From assembly GCF_040719375.1 (NCBI RefSeq), contig NZ_JBFDTP010000002.1:3029001-3093000 (forward strand): 64,000 nt of DNA, read 5' to 3'. Made by a program: the position numbers and the translations under genes. Below, in pieces: positions 51,032 through 60,678 of the stretch (within the stretch, counting starts at the first letter, position 1; each line of letters starts with the position of its first letter). The DNA comes from Clostridium sp. AN503. Lineage in GTDB: Bacteria > Bacillota > Clostridia > Lachnospirales > Lachnospiraceae. Under the pieces are notes generated by a model. It was not told the origin of the DNA. It saw nothing but the letters and a program-made list of their open reading frames with translations, and ran no database searches.

Positions 51032-52968
51032 CTAGTCGGCCTGTTCCTTGATATCGCCGCGGCGGAATGCATCCACCAGCTGTTTTAAATCGTCGATCTG
51101 TCCGCTGAGTTCCTTCCCCTTATCCGTGTGGGAAACCATGACGCGGTTCTTCATCTTCTCCACGATGGAAACCCTGGGCGAACTCTCCTGCTCCGGGTTA
51201 AAGGGCTTGTGCTCCGCCAACGCCAGGTGGCGGGAATTGTAGATCAGCGTATATCCGGCTATGCCTGTGTGCTTCTGGTATGCCTTGGACAAGCCTCCGT
51301 CGATGACAAACAGCTTGCCGTTGGCCTTTACAGGGGTCTCGCCGTCCTTGATCTTTACCGGAACATGGCCGTTGATGATATGGGCGCCCTGCCTGCACAG
51401 GCAGAAATCGTCCAGGATCCGGTCGCACACCTCTTCCTGCTGGCTCAGCTGATAGTATGGGTTCATATGCTCTTTGTGGGTAGCCCTGTCCGCCACAAAA
51501 TAGTGTTCAAATGTGGTCATACGGTCTTTTCCAAATACCGGCGACTTGGCTCCGCACCATAAATACCACATAAAATCACGGGCCTGTTCTTTCTCCGGGT
51601 GGTTCTCCTCTAAAAAGTATGCCTTATGGATCTGCTCTCCGATATAGTCCATCAGCGCCCGCCCGGACAACGGCTCGCCGTCGCAGATCATCTCCTCAAA
51701 GCTGCCGTCCTCCCGCATGGGGATGCAGCCGTGATACATGAGATTGCCGTTGTAGCACTTATAGAGCGCCCCATGGGAATAGAGGAAACGGATATGCTTG
51801 TGCAGCAGGTCGCTGTGCTTGAAGGAAAGCACCAGCGTGTGTAGAAGCTCCTCCTCCTCCTTTGTCAGCTTCAGCGGATGGCGCGGGTCGATGGTAGGGA
51901 AGGTCATATCCAGCATGGGATATTCCTTTCCCTCGATCATCACGGTCCCCTTCTTGTAATCCACCGCCTCCAAAAGAAGCCGGTCATCCATCTTGTAGCC
52001 CGGATGCCGCTTGATGATCTGGCCCTCCACTTTAAACTGCAGCACCGCAATGGCCTTGTGCATCTTGGCCGCCAGCCCCGGATCCACCGCGTCGTAAATG
52101 TTCTGATCCAGGATCTTCGGCGTAAACTGTGCGCAGGGATCGTCCCGGTATACCTTCGCCGCAAACATGGACAGCGGGCGCAGATTGATGCCGTAGCCGT
52201 CCTCCAGCACATCAAAGCTGTTGTAGCTGATGGCAATGCGCAGCACATTGCAGACGCAGGCCGGATTGCCTGTGGCTGCCCCATCCAGGAGATATCGTGG
52301 TTGCCCCACTGGATGTCCACATCATGGAACTGCATCAGCTCATTCATGATGATATCCGCCCTTGGGCCCCGGTCGAAGATATCCCCGATAATATGCAGGT
52401 TGTCGATCGTCAAGTTCTGGATCAGCTCACAGAGCGCCACAATGAATTTGTCCGCCACCTGGGTCTCAATGATGGAATGGATGATCTCCCCGTAGTATAC
52501 CCGTTTATTCTCATCATTATAATCTACATGCAGCAGCTCGTCGATCACGTAGGCGAACTCTTTCGGCATTTTTTTGCGGACCTTGGAGCGGGTGTACTTG
52601 GAGGAAACCTCCTTGCAGATCTGCACCAGACGGTTCATGGTGATCCGCTGCCAGTCCTCCGTATTGCGTCCCTCCTGGGTCAGCTTCGCAATATTCCGGT
52701 CCGGATAATAGATTAAGTTCGCCAGCTCCACCTGAGCCTCCTCCGGGATAATATGCCCGAAGGTCTCCTTGATCTTCTCTCTGATGATACCGGATGCGCT
52801 GCGCAGCAGATAGATGAACGCCTCATACTCGCCATGCAGATCGCTGAAAAAATATTCCGTCCCCTTGGGCAGACCGCAGATCGCCATTAAGTTGATTATC
52901 TCACTGGAAGCCGCCTTCACGCTCGGATATTCCCGGGCCAGCAGCTTTAAATATGCCAGATCCCTCAT
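51032..52968 (-). pseudogene. fbp: Class III fructose-1,6-bisphosphatase, frameshifted
   Basis: Two overlapping frames (51940-52968 and 51032-52309) together give a complete class III Fbp of about 645 residues. FFSDLHGEYEAF, GDIFDRGPRAD and WGNHDISWMG with metal ligands lie in the first frame; NGHVPVKIKDGETPVKANGK and VIDGGLSKAYQKHTGIAGY in the second. Reading crosses at 52279-52282, a run of four C (G on the coding strand), where one more base restores the frame exactly after SWMG. Everything else is intact, so this is either a very recent mutation or an assembly error. The enzyme serves gluconeogenesis. Confidence 0.85.
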
Positions 52969-53063
52969 TATTTTTCCTCCCCGGTTGCTTTTCTAATAGA
53001 AATATAGTAACATAATCTCGGATAAATGAAAAGTTCTAATCTACAGACAAAGGAGCATGTTTT

Positions 53064-53867
53064 ATGGAACAGTTATACGTATTTGGCACCGGCAACGCGG
53101 CTGTCACTCATTATTACAACACCTGTTTCGCTATCCGGGACGAGGAACAGTTTTTTATGGTAGATGCCGGGGGCGGCAACGGTATCCTTAAGATCTTAGA
53201 GGACATGAAGGTCCGCTATGAGCAGATCCACCATCTTTTTGTCACACACGAGCACACCGATCACCTGCTGGGTGTTGTCTGGATGGTGCGTTTCATCGCC
53301 ACCCGGATGAAAAACGGCTCCTACGAAGGCGATTTAAACATCTACTGCCATGACGGCCTGGTATCCACCATCGATACCTTCTGCCGCCTGACGCTGCAGG
53401 GCAAGTTCTACAAGATGATCGGGGACCGTATCCATCTGATCCCGGTCCATGACGGGGAGACCCTGCGCATTCTGGACTATGACGTGACCTTCTTTGACAT
53501 CCAGTCCACCAAGGCCCGCCAGTTCGGTTTCACCACCGTCCTGAGAAACGGAAAGAAGCTGACCTGCGCCGGGGACGAGCCGTACAACGCCCTGTGCGCC
53601 CCTTACGTGGAAGGCAGCGACTGGCTGCTGCATGAGGCGTTCTGTCTTTACGGGGAACGCGAGAAGTACAAGCCCTACGAGAAGCACCACAGCACGGTCA
53701 AGGACGCCTGTGAGCTTGCAGAGGAGCTTCACATCTCCAATCTGGTATTGTGGCACACGGAAGACAAGTCCGTGGGACAGCGCAAGGAGCTGTACCTGGC
53801 GGAGGGCCGTCCGTATTATCATGGGAACTTATATGTGCCGGATGACGGTGAGATCCTGGATCTGTGA
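53064..53867 (+). CDS. MBL-fold metallo-hydrolase (ribonuclease Z-like)
   Basis: A 267-residue metallo-beta-lactamase fold. YVFGTGNAAVTHYYNTCFAI, HLFVTHEHTDHLLGVVW (the HxHxDH metal motif), TCAGDEPYN and LVLWHTEDKSVGQRKEL place it in the RNase Z/beta-CASP-like branch without the exosite arm. The substrate may be RNA or a small ester. GGAGCATGTTTT precedes the ATG. It is divergent from fbp and stands alone. Confidence 0.85.
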   Translation: MEQLYVFGTGNAAVTHYYNTCFAIRDEEQFFMVDAGGGNGILKILEDMKVRYEQIHHLFVTHEHTDHLLGVVWMVRFIATRMKNGSYEGDLNIYCHDGLVSTIDTFCRLTLQGKFYKMIGDRIHLIPVHDGETLRILDYDVTFFDIQSTKARQFGFTTVLRNGKKLTCAGDEPYNALCAPYVEGSDWLLHEAFCLYGEREKYKPYEKHHSTVKDACELAEELHISNLVLWHTEDKSVGQRKELYLAEGRPYYHGNLYVPDDGEILDL

Positions 53868-53961
53868 TCTGGCAGACAGAACTGAACTTTTATGAATATT
53901 ATCATGCTTCCTCCCATATGCTTTATTGAAACATATGGATTGAAAATGGGAGGTTCGCCTG

Positions 53962-55101
53962 ATGAAACTGAAGAAATTTATTCAGAACACCGCCACAGCT
54001 TCCGGCGGTGTTCTCTTTTTGATTGGAACGGAAGTGGTGGTGCTCTTCGTGCTCCTTGCCGCACTTGTCTATTCTGCGTCCTCCGGGCGCTGTTTCCCCG
54101 GCTTCTTTGGAACAGGAGCAGCCGCACAGACAGCCGCCAGCTCCTCCAACGCTAAAAGCTTCATCAAATGGGTGGACTTTGATGTGACAAATGAAGCCCT
54201 GCGCCAGGCGCTCCGCTACGACGTGGACAGCTACGGAAAAGAGCCGCACTACAACTGGGTGGAGCTTTTAGCTTATCTTGGCGCCCGTTACGGCGGGGAT
54301 TTCTCCAAATTCCGGGAAAAGGATATGGATGGGCTGGCGGCAAAGCTTTCAGAAGGCGCCACCATGGAGGAACTGACTGCGGATATGAAATATTATCCAT
54401 ACTATCTGGAGGCTTACGGCGCAGTCCTAAATGGGATGGTGGGTGTCTATGAGGTCCAGATCCCTGATGAGGCCACAAAAGAACCTGTCTGGGTCACCAA
54501 GTACGGACTGAAGGCATTCTCTCCCATTGCCAAAAATTATCCATATAATGATTTTGATGATTTCGGCGTAGCGCGCAGCTACGGGTTTAAGCGGGAGCAC
54601 TTGGGACATGACCTCATGGGGCAGGTAGGGACTCCGGTGATCTGCGTGGAATCCGGTTACGTGGAAGCCATCGGCTGGAACCAGTACGGCGGCTGGAGGC
54701 TGGGCATCCGCAGCTTTGATGGGAAACGCTATTATTATTACGCCCACCTGCGAAAAAACTATCCCTATCACAAATCCCTGAAGGAGGGCAGCATCGTCCA
54801 GGCAGGCGATGTGATCGGTTATATGGGCCGCACCGGTTACAGCCGCACGGAGAACACCAATAATATTGACGAATCCCACCTGCACTTCGGTATGCAGCTG
54901 ATCTTCGACGAATCCCAGAAGGAAGGGAACAATGAGATCTGGATCAACTGCTATGAGATCACCAAATTCCTGGCCTTAAACCGCGCCGAGACAGTCAAGA
55001 ACCAGGAGACCAAAGAATATTACAGGGTATGGCAAATGAAAGACCCCGCCATTCCTGGCGGGGCCGTGGAGCAGAATATCAGTACCGCTCCTTCACTTTA
55101 A
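53962..55101 (+). CDS. Membrane-anchored M23-family metallopeptidase
   Basis: A 379-residue protein: one N-terminal membrane segment (residues 18-40), a helical middle domain (60-175) and a LytM/M23 domain at about 205-330. Zinc ligands are seen in REHLGHDLMG (His, Asp) and SHLHFGMQL (HxH). It should cut peptidoglycan crossbridges or act as a wall-facing regulator. GGGAGG lies 9 bases before the ATG. A strong terminator-like hairpin lies within codons 8-18. The end overlaps the convergent wall-protein gene by 4 bp. Confidence 0.87.
   Translation: MKLKKFIQNTATASGGVLFLIGTEVVVLFVLLAALVYSASSGRCFPGFFGTGAAAQTAASSSNAKSFIKWVDFDVTNEALRQALRYDVDSYGKEPHYNWVELLAYLGARYGGDFSKFREKDMDGLAAKLSEGATMEELTADMKYYPYYLEAYGAVLNGMVGVYEVQIPDEATKEPVWVTKYGLKAFSPIAKNYPYNDFDDFGVARSYGFKREHLGHDLMGQVGTPVICVESGYVEAIGWNQYGGWRLGIRSFDGKRYYYYAHLRKNYPYHKSLKEGSIVQAGDVIGYMGRTGYSRTENTNNIDESHLHFGMQLIFDESQKEGNNEIWINCYEITKFLALNRAETVKNQETKEYYRVWQMKDPAIPGGAVEQNISTAPSL
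53984..54014 (+). terminator. Terminator-like hairpin inside the 5' end of the M23 gene
   Basis: agaacaccgcc / ggcggtgttct is a perfect 11-bp stem with a 9-nt loop, followed directly by cttttt (54015-54020). It has all features of an intrinsic terminator but lies at codons 8-18 of the M23 gene. It may end the MBL-fold transcript or attenuate the peptidase gene. Confidence 0.65.
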
Positions 55102-56072
55102 TCCGTTTTCACTGATCCATCATAACCCAGAATTGTGCCGTCCGGGGTCGTTGTGTCCTTGAGCATCGCCCCGGAATCGTCACAGTAGTAACGCTTTCCT
55201 TCCCAGTCGATCCAACCGGTCTTCATATATCCGTTCTCATCGAAGAAATACCACTGTCCCTTGATCTCTTCCCAGCCGTTTTTCGTATAGGTGCCGTCGC
55301 TGTGCTGATACCACCAGCCACGATCATCACTCTGCCAGGTGCCGCGCACCGGCATTCCGCCGGCATTGCCGGTACGGATCGCCGTAGCCTGGTCCGTGGT
55401 CAGACTGATGGTCTCTGACTCTCTCCACGGGCCCTTTTTCTCCTGGTTCACCTTGTTGACCGGGCGGACCTTGACGTAATAGCTGCCCGCGCGGGTCATC
55501 ATATCCTGAAGGTTATAGTAAGCATTCTTCGTAGTCAGGACGCTGGCCCCGATCCCGTTGCCGTTGCGGTATAAGCGCACTTCGTAGCTGCCGGCTCCCC
55601 GCACGTCGTCCCAGATCGCATAACCGTTGTTGGTCAGTGTGATCTCGGTCTGCTCTCCCACGGTCTCTGCCAGGGAGGGAAGCTTTACAGTCAGCTTCAG
55701 GGTCTCAGAGGAATCCTGCTTGGTCGCTTTCACATAGGTGGCCCCGCTCAGCTTCACCGCGCTCGCTGTCGTCAGAGAGAAATAATATCCGTCATCCGCC
55801 TTTAAATAGATGGTGATCTCCGGCACATCATCCGCTGTCCACTCAAAGCCCACATTCTCAATGTCGTAATAATCAAAGGAACACTTGCTGCTCCTCACTG
55901 TCACCTCAATATTCTCTTCCCCGTATTTCGTCTCCGGCTCTATCTCCGACTCAACAGATATGTTCACCGAGCTGATCTTTTTCCTGCTTGCCGCCATGGT
56001 GGGTATGGCCGCCATACCTGCGATCATGATAGCCGATACCAACAGGCAGGTCAGTTTTTTTCCATGTTTCAC
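55098..56072 (-). CDS. Secreted cell-wall protein with choline-binding-type repeats
   Basis: A 324-residue protein: signal peptide (MKHGKKLTCLLVSAIMIAGMAAIPTMAA, split here over two stretches of the same region), a beta-rich region resembling fibronectin III-like domains (residues 30-225), and at least three CW_binding_1 repeats (GTWQSDDRGWWYQHSDGTY, GWEEIKGQWYFFDENGYM, GWIDWEGKRYYCDDSGAM). These repeats dock on choline or related wall polymers. The stop overlaps the convergent M23 gene by 4 bp; both act at the wall. Confidence 0.86.
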   Translation of the reverse strand: MKHGKKLTCLLVSAIMIAGMAAIPTMAASRKKISSVNISVESEIEPETKYGEENIEVTVRSSKCSFDYYDIENVGFEWTADDVPEITIYLKADDGYYFSLTTASAVKLSGATYVKATKQDSSETLKLTVKLPSLAETVGEQTEITLTNNGYAIWDDVRGAGSYEVRLYRNGNGIGASVLTTKNAYYNLQDMMTRAGSYYVKVRPVNKVNQEKKGPWRESETISLTTDQATAIRTGNAGGMPVRGTWQSDDRGWWYQHSDGTYTKNGWEEIKGQWYFFDENGYMKTGWIDWEGKRYYCDDSGAMLKDTTTPDGTILGYDGSVKTD

Positions 56073-56252
56073 GTCAATTCCCCCATTCTGTTACTTTTTG
56101 ATCTCTGCATCGCTTGCATGCTTTCACTCTATTACATTGTTGCGATACTGTCAAGTGAGTTTCCAAATTTGTAAAATTCCGAGCAAAATTGTAAGAAACA
56201 GCTTTTATTTCCGTAATTGAAACATAGAAATAGCAGGATCTGTATTTTTGAC

Positions 56253-57047
56253 TTAATGGTGTCCGCCGCAATGATGACTGCCGCAGTCATGCCCCGTGGC
56301 ATGTCCCTCATGGTCGTGATGGTCGCACTTCACATCAGGGTCATAGCTTAAGCTTCCGCCAAGAAATGCATCTACAGCCGCATCCGCATCTCCAGAAGCG
56401 CCGCCGTACAGTTCGATCCCGGCCTCCGCCAGCGCCATCCTCGCACCGCCTCCGATCCCGCCGCAGATCAGAGCGTCCACCTGATGTTCCTTCAAGAAAC
56501 CGGCCAATGCCCCATGTCCGCTTCCGCTAGTGTCCACGATGCGGGTCCCGGCTACCCTGCCGTCCTGTATCTCGTATACCTTAAACTGTTCCGTGTGTCC
56601 AAAATGCTGGAAAATCTGTCCGTTTTCATAGGTTACTGCAATCTTCATCTCTTTCTTCCTCCTGATATCAATCTCCCGGTCTGTCAAAAATCCATGGCAG
56701 CAATGATGGCGGCGTCTTTGTCCGCAGCCATCCGCATTCCCATCACAGAGCACATAATCGCCTCCGTCTATATGGAGCTTCCGCTGAAGGACCAGGCACC
56801 CGGCAAGCTTGCCTCTGGCGCTGTTGTAGATCGCCTGTGCCGTTGTCCGCGCAACCTCCATCCGCTCCGCGCACTGCTCCTGCGTCATTCCTTCCAGGTC
56901 GATCAGACGGATGGCCTCAAATTCATCCAGCGTCATGACGACCGCCGGGAGCACATCCGGCTGATGGTCTTCCTGGGTCCGCAATGGCCCAAACCAGCTA
57001 TAATCCGGTTCTGCACAGATCCGGCGACGTTTACATGGTCTTGGCAT
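56253..57047 (-). CDS. DUF134 DNA-binding domain fused to a NifX/NifB-type Fe-Mo cofactor domain
   Basis: A 264-residue fusion. Residues 1-105 are DUF134 (PRPCKRRRIC, LTLDEFEAIRL-like MTLDEFEAIRLIDLEG, MTQEQCAERMEVARTTAQAIYNSAR, a sigma-70 region 4-like helix-turn-helix). Residues 133-235 are a dinitrogenase iron-molybdenum cofactor domain (MKIAVTYENGQIFQHFGHTEQF, ALICGGIGGGARMALAEAGI), and the tail is His-rich (about ten His). Domain roles suggest a metal or Fe-S sensor-regulator. CCGGAGG precedes the ATG. It is preceded by a consensus promoter overlapped by two matching palindromes, so it probably represses itself. Confidence 0.87.
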   Translation of the reverse strand: MPRPCKRRRICAEPDYSWFGPLRTQEDHQPDVLPAVVMTLDEFEAIRLIDLEGMTQEQCAERMEVARTTAQAIYNSARGKLAGCLVLQRKLHIDGGDYVLCDGNADGCGQRRRHHCCHGFLTDREIDIRRKKEMKIAVTYENGQIFQHFGHTEQFKVYEIQDGRVAGTRIVDTSGSGHGALAGFLKEHQVDALICGGIGGGARMALAEAGIELYGGASGDADAAVDAFLGGSLSYDPDVKCDHHDHEGHATGHDCGSHHCGGHH

Positions 57048-57067
57048 GGTATTACCTCCGGGTTTTT

Positions 57068-57118
57068 ATGGCATATGCCATTTATTTTCTATTATAATCC
57101 ATTTACGGCATATGTCAA
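57068..57118 (-). promoter_or_regulatory. DUF134-NifX promoter with paired palindromic operators
   Basis: Minus-strand TTGACA (57118-57113), 16-bp spacer, TATAAT (57096-57091). GGCATATGTC (57107-57116) overlaps the -35 and the perfect palindrome ATGGCATATGCCAT (57068-57081) lies about 10 bp past the -10. The shared core is GRCATATGYC, 37 bp apart. Confidence 0.75.
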
Positions 57119-57139
57119 TAACTGATCGAGAGAATCTGG

Positions 57140-57670
57140 TCAGTCGAGATCTTCCGTCAGATCAATCCCACCTTTCCACAATTGAAACGGCATTCCCTTT
57201 TTATAAATTTTGTCTGTATTATAATGTGCGATCTGATTGTTTTTAACATGGACCGGGAGCTCCGATATCCCTAAAACCGGCAAAAAAATACAATGGTAAG
57301 TGTCTTTCAATGAAATATTGAGTTCAACCGTTATAAGCGGGTTTCCAAGGTTACTTCCATAAGTTCTTTTGACACTGAGGCTTTCTATATTGGCAGAGGA
57401 ATACCCTAACTCGCTCATGTTCGCATAAAATTCCCGTTCCATTGTTTCCCGGTAATCATCAGCATATGAATAGTAGGGAAGCATCTGTCTTACCTCATCA
57501 TCCATATATTCTGCCGCCGTTTTCAATTTTTTCAGTTCTACAGAATACATTCCCAGGTCTACCATGACCGCCATAAACATAAGCAGCACAATGATTCCAA
57601 AGGCGCCAAAGACCATAACGCTGCCGTCTTCATTCTCCGCTATGTTTTTCAAGGCATTTCTTAAATTCAT
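57140..57670 (-). CDS. TadE/TadG-like pilus assembly protein
   Basis: A 176-residue protein with N-terminal NEDGSVMVFGAFGIIVLLMFMAVMVDLGMYSVELKKLKTAAE, the pattern of TadG-like minor pseudopilins: short cytosolic leader, one hydrophobic helix and an outside domain. It is the last of three such genes. The stop is followed by the DUF134 promoter. Its start ATG at 57670 overlaps the preceding stop by a few bases. Confidence 0.75.
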   Translation of the reverse strand: MNLRNALKNIAENEDGSVMVFGAFGIIVLLMFMAVMVDLGMYSVELKKLKTAAEYMDDEVRQMLPYYSYADDYRETMEREFYANMSELGYSSANIESLSVKRTYGSNLGNPLITVELNISLKDTYHCIFLPVLGISELPVHVKNNQIAHYNTDKIYKKGMPFQLWKGGIDLTEDLD

Positions 57671-57680
57671 ATGCTGTCTC

Positions 57681-58367
57681 CTATCCATAGATTGAAGGCG
57701 GAAGATTATATATATAACGTCCTTCTGTCCTCATTTCAATGTAGTCAGCTCCGTCTCTGCAAAACAGCCACTCTCCAAGAGGCGTGATGGGCTTGTAATG
57801 ATAGACCATATCAACTCTGATATCAGCGGTATGAAGCTCTATTTTTTCTGTAGACCGCTTCAGATTCCATGCACCGCCGCCGCCCTTTGGCATCTGGAGC
57901 GATTCTGCGTTGATATACCAGCCGCCTTTCATTGTGTAAGAAAGCTCCGCCTTGTCAAGCACGGTGACGCTATCCTCAAGACGCTTTTTGAACTCGGCCT
58001 TACTGTCATAAGCTGCCATGAAATAATTACTGCCAATGACGTCACCTGGAGCCGGGTCTGTGAACGCATACCACCCGTCGTACTCATCAAAACTCCAAAG
58101 GGATTTCTCCTGGGCAGTCAGCCAGGAGGGTTTCCGTCCGTCGCCCTCGCCCACCCAGTCGCCAGGTTTTACCGGTTTCGACCAGTTAATCCAAAACGGC
58201 TTCTGCACATTGTGGCCTACCACCGAGGCATACTGATTTAAACTATACTTGCTGGTCAAATACCAGGAGAACTCTATGCAGCCCATAATAATCAGGATCA
58301 GGATCGGAAAAATCAAAATAAACTCAACCATTGCCTGTCCCGACTCGCGGCATGCCTTTCTTTTCAT
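57681..58367 (-). CDS. TadE-family pseudopilin-like protein
   Basis: About 228 residues: MKRKACRESGQAMVEFILIF followed by PILILIIMGCIEFSWYLTS is a TadE helix preceded by the Gly-Gln/Glu prepilin-like motif. The outer domain has Trp-rich stretches (WINWSKPVKPGDWVGEGD). The start at 58367 is next to the stop of the upstream gene (TGATATG). TadE-type proteins take part in Flp/Tad pilus assembly at the membrane. Confidence 0.8.
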   Translation of the reverse strand: MKRKACRESGQAMVEFILIFPILILIIMGCIEFSWYLTSKYSLNQYASVVGHNVQKPFWINWSKPVKPGDWVGEGDGRKPSWLTAQEKSLWSFDEYDGWYAFTDPAPGDVIGSNYFMAAYDSKAEFKKRLEDSVTVLDKAELSYTMKGGWYINAESLQMPKGGGGAWNLKRSTEKIELHTADIRVDMVYHYKPITPLGEWLFCRDGADYIEMRTEGRYIYNLPPSIYG

Positions 58368-58368
58368 A

Positions 58369-58914
58369 TCAATCCGTATCATCTTCTTCGTCTTCCTCCA
58401 GCTTGTAGCTCTCATTTTCCAGAACCTTCACAGCCATGGAATGAGAAGTCATTTCCATACTGTTATCTGTATCCATGAATATGATTTTGCCCATAGGAGT
58501 CAGATAATCCACCTCATAGGTTATGGTCAGGCCTGTTTTCAGGGTTTTGCAGTACATCGGCACCTTCCAGTGTTTTTTCTCATTTAGCTTCCAGATATAC
58601 TCAAAATATTCGTACGTCTTCACCTGGGTAGTAGACGAAATCGACATGGAATCTATATCAAATTCCGGGAATGAGTTACGGATATACAGCTTCATATATT
58701 CCTCTGCATCCCCCGGATCCGATTTTGAGTTTGCGTGTACCGCCGTATCCGTTAAGTCAAACAAGCTGGTGTAGTTGTAGATCAGCCATCCGGTATCTGC
58801 CACGCCGCTTAAAAACACAAGCAAAACCGGAAAGACCAGTACAAATTCCACCAGTCCCTGCCCGCGTTCATTTTGAAAAAACCCGCGCTTTATTTTATTC
58901 ACCAAACCTCTCAT
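58369..58914 (-). CDS. TadE-family pseudopilin-like protein
   Basis: A 181-residue protein: NERGQGLVEFVLVFPVLLVFLSGVADTGWLIYNY is the TadE signature helix, with the rest outside. An acidic tail (EEDEEDDTD) ends it. The gene overlaps the FAD oxidoreductase gene by 20 bp and the next TadE gene is 1 bp away, so pilus-type genes and the CO dehydrogenase module appear to share a transcript. Confidence 0.8.
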   Translation of the reverse strand: MRGLVNKIKRGFFQNERGQGLVEFVLVFPVLLVFLSGVADTGWLIYNYTSLFDLTDTAVHANSKSDPGDAEEYMKLYIRNSFPEFDIDSMSISSTTQVKTYEYFEYIWKLNEKKHWKVPMYCKTLKTGLTITYEVDYLTPMGKIIFMDTDNSMEMTSHSMAVKVLENESYKLEEDEEDDTD

Positions 58915-60226
58915 ATCGGCCCTGCTCCTCTATATGATAACAAAATTCTCCGTTCTTCTCATCATATCCATACCAGTCGGCAAAAGACAGGCGGAACAGA
59001 TGGCCGCGTACCTTTTCAATATTCAAATGATGGGATACCGCATGGAGGTAAACCCCCGCATTCGAGATATCTCCCACCATCAAAACGCCTTCCAGCACAC
59101 CGTCTTTGATGATCAATTTCCGGTAGGACCCGCGGCTGCGCCGCACCAGGACCTCATAACGCTTCTCATCCACCCTTGTCTTCCCCGCCGAGAACATGAC
59201 TATCCCATAAAAATTAGCCATGTTTTTATACTGATAAAAATCCGGGTTTTCTGCACCTTTCCCGCACATATTAGCTGCAGCTATTTTCCCCATGCGCTTT
59301 GCGTCTGGCCATATGGCAGAGAGCCCTGTTACATCCCCGGCAGCATATATGTCAGGGGAACTGGTACGCATCTGTCTATCCACTTCCAGCCCTTTATTAA
59401 CATGGATATCCGTTTTTTTCAAAAATCGGCTAAGTACCGTATGTATATGATAATTCATATACAATGCCTGGATACTCGTTCCGTCCAAAAACTCCATTCT
59501 CGGTTTCACACTGGTTGCCGCTACGACAAAATCACACGGGACATCTGTGCCGTCTTCCAGAATCACGCTGGATATCCGCTCGTCATCATCCAGAACGGAA
59601 TCCTTTACCTCCGCGCCCAGCATGATTTTGCAGCCGGCCCGCTCAAAAGCCTGCTTATACAGCTCAGATACGTACTCGTCAGTCTGAAGCGGCATAAGGT
59701 AAGGCTCCTTCTCGATCAGCGTTACTTTACAGCCTCTTTTTTCCAAACCATAAGCGGCATCCAGACCGATCAGCCCGGCTCCGATCACCACAACCCGGAT
59801 GCCCGGCTTTGCCGTCGCTCTCAAAATCTTATCCGCATCGTCCATGCCGCGAAATCCCAGAACGTTTTTCGCCTCTCTGAAATTGGAGATAGGAGGAATG
59901 TAGTAGGAAGCCCCTGCCGCTATCAGAAGCTTATCATAGGGAATCTGCCCCCCATCCTCCAGAACCAGCGTATGGGCAGTCTCCTGGATCGATACCACCC
60001 TGCGCCCTCCTAAAAACTGGATTCCCAGCTCTGCAAAAAAGCCATCCCGAATAAACTCCATCGTCTCCACTGTGCGCTCTCCGCTCAGATATTTATGCAG
60101 CATACAGCGGGAATAAATGTGTTCCTCCATGGAGATCACCGTAATTTCTGCACTCTGTTCCAGCTTCCGCAGTTCTTCCGCAGCGGATATCCCCGCTGCG
60201 CTGCTGCCAATTATCACATATCTCAT
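58895..60226 (-). CDS. FAD-dependent NAD(P) oxidoreductase of the CO dehydrogenase module
   Basis: About 443 residues. MRYVIIGSSAAGISAAEEL (FAD site), VVVIGAGLIGLDAAYGLEKRGC (NAD site) and DIYAAGDVTGLSAIWPD (FAD ribityl contact) mark a two-dinucleotide-binding flavoprotein. It resembles the nitrite-reductase/rubredoxin-reductase-like enzymes commonly encoded after CooS and CooF, which would pass electrons from CO to NAD(P)+. The start at 60226 is 4 bp into the ferredoxin gene (ATGA overlap), with GGTGG upstream. Confidence 0.87.
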   Translation of the reverse strand: MRYVIIGSSAAGISAAEELRKLEQSAEITVISMEEHIYSRCMLHKYLSGERTVETMEFIRDGFFAELGIQFLGGRRVVSIQETAHTLVLEDGGQIPYDKLLIAAGASYYIPPISNFREAKNVLGFRGMDDADKILRATAKPGIRVVVIGAGLIGLDAAYGLEKRGCKVTLIEKEPYLMPLQTDEYVSELYKQAFERAGCKIMLGAEVKDSVLDDDERISSVILEDGTDVPCDFVVAATSVKPRMEFLDGTSIQALYMNYHIHTVLSRFLKKTDIHVNKGLEVDRQMRTSSPDIYAAGDVTGLSAIWPDAKRMGKIAAANMCGKGAENPDFYQYKNMANFYGIVMFSAGKTRVDEKRYEVLVRRSRGSYRKLIIKDGVLEGVLMVGDISNAGVYLHAVSHHLNIEKVRGHLFRLSFADWYGYDEKNGEFCYHIEEQGRYERFGE

Positions 60227-60669
60227 GCATCCACCTCCTGTACATAAATAGCTTTTACAGGACATGCTTTCACACATTGCGGTTCCTTCTCTTCTGTATC
60301 CCGGCAGAAATCACACCGGACAACCCGGTCTAAGGCTGCGGACGGTTTTGGATGTCCGTACCGGCAGACCATAACACACATGAAACATTTAGCACACGCC
60401 TCCTCATTGTATGTAACAAGCCCTGTTTCTCTGTCCTTCACCAAAGCTTTGCTCATGCAGGCATTTACACAATCCGGGTCGCTGCAGCACCGGCAGAAAA
60501 TTGGATAATATTTCGTTTTTCGCTGCTCCACTCTGTTTCTGGGCGGATTCTCCGGGTCTGCGGCATTAAATGTACCCGGTATCCGGGGATCTCTGTGGGC
60601 ATTCATACATGCAATACTGCAGTTTAAACAGCCTGTGCACAGGGATGCGTCAATCATAATGCGTTTCAT
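60223..60669 (-). CDS. CooF-like polyferredoxin
   Basis: A 148-residue ferredoxin with four [4Fe-4S] motifs: CTGCLNCSIAC, CCSDPDCVNAC, CAKCFMCVMVC and CDFCRDTEEKEPQCVKAC. This HycB/CooF pattern transfers electrons from CO dehydrogenase to partners. It starts 10 bp after cooS and overlaps the FAD oxidoreductase gene, so the three form one unit. Confidence 0.9.
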   Translation of the reverse strand: MKRIMIDASLCTGCLNCSIACMNAHRDPRIPGTFNAADPENPPRNRVEQRKTKYYPIFCRCCSDPDCVNACMSKALVKDRETGLVTYNEEACAKCFMCVMVCRYGHPKPSAALDRVVRCDFCRDTEEKEPQCVKACPVKAIYVQEVDA

Positions 60670-60678
60670 CTTTTTCTC

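Noticed and set aside
58934..60013. 359-codon plus-strand frame
   Set aside because: Antisense shadow of the FAD oxidoreductase, without a start signal or domain.
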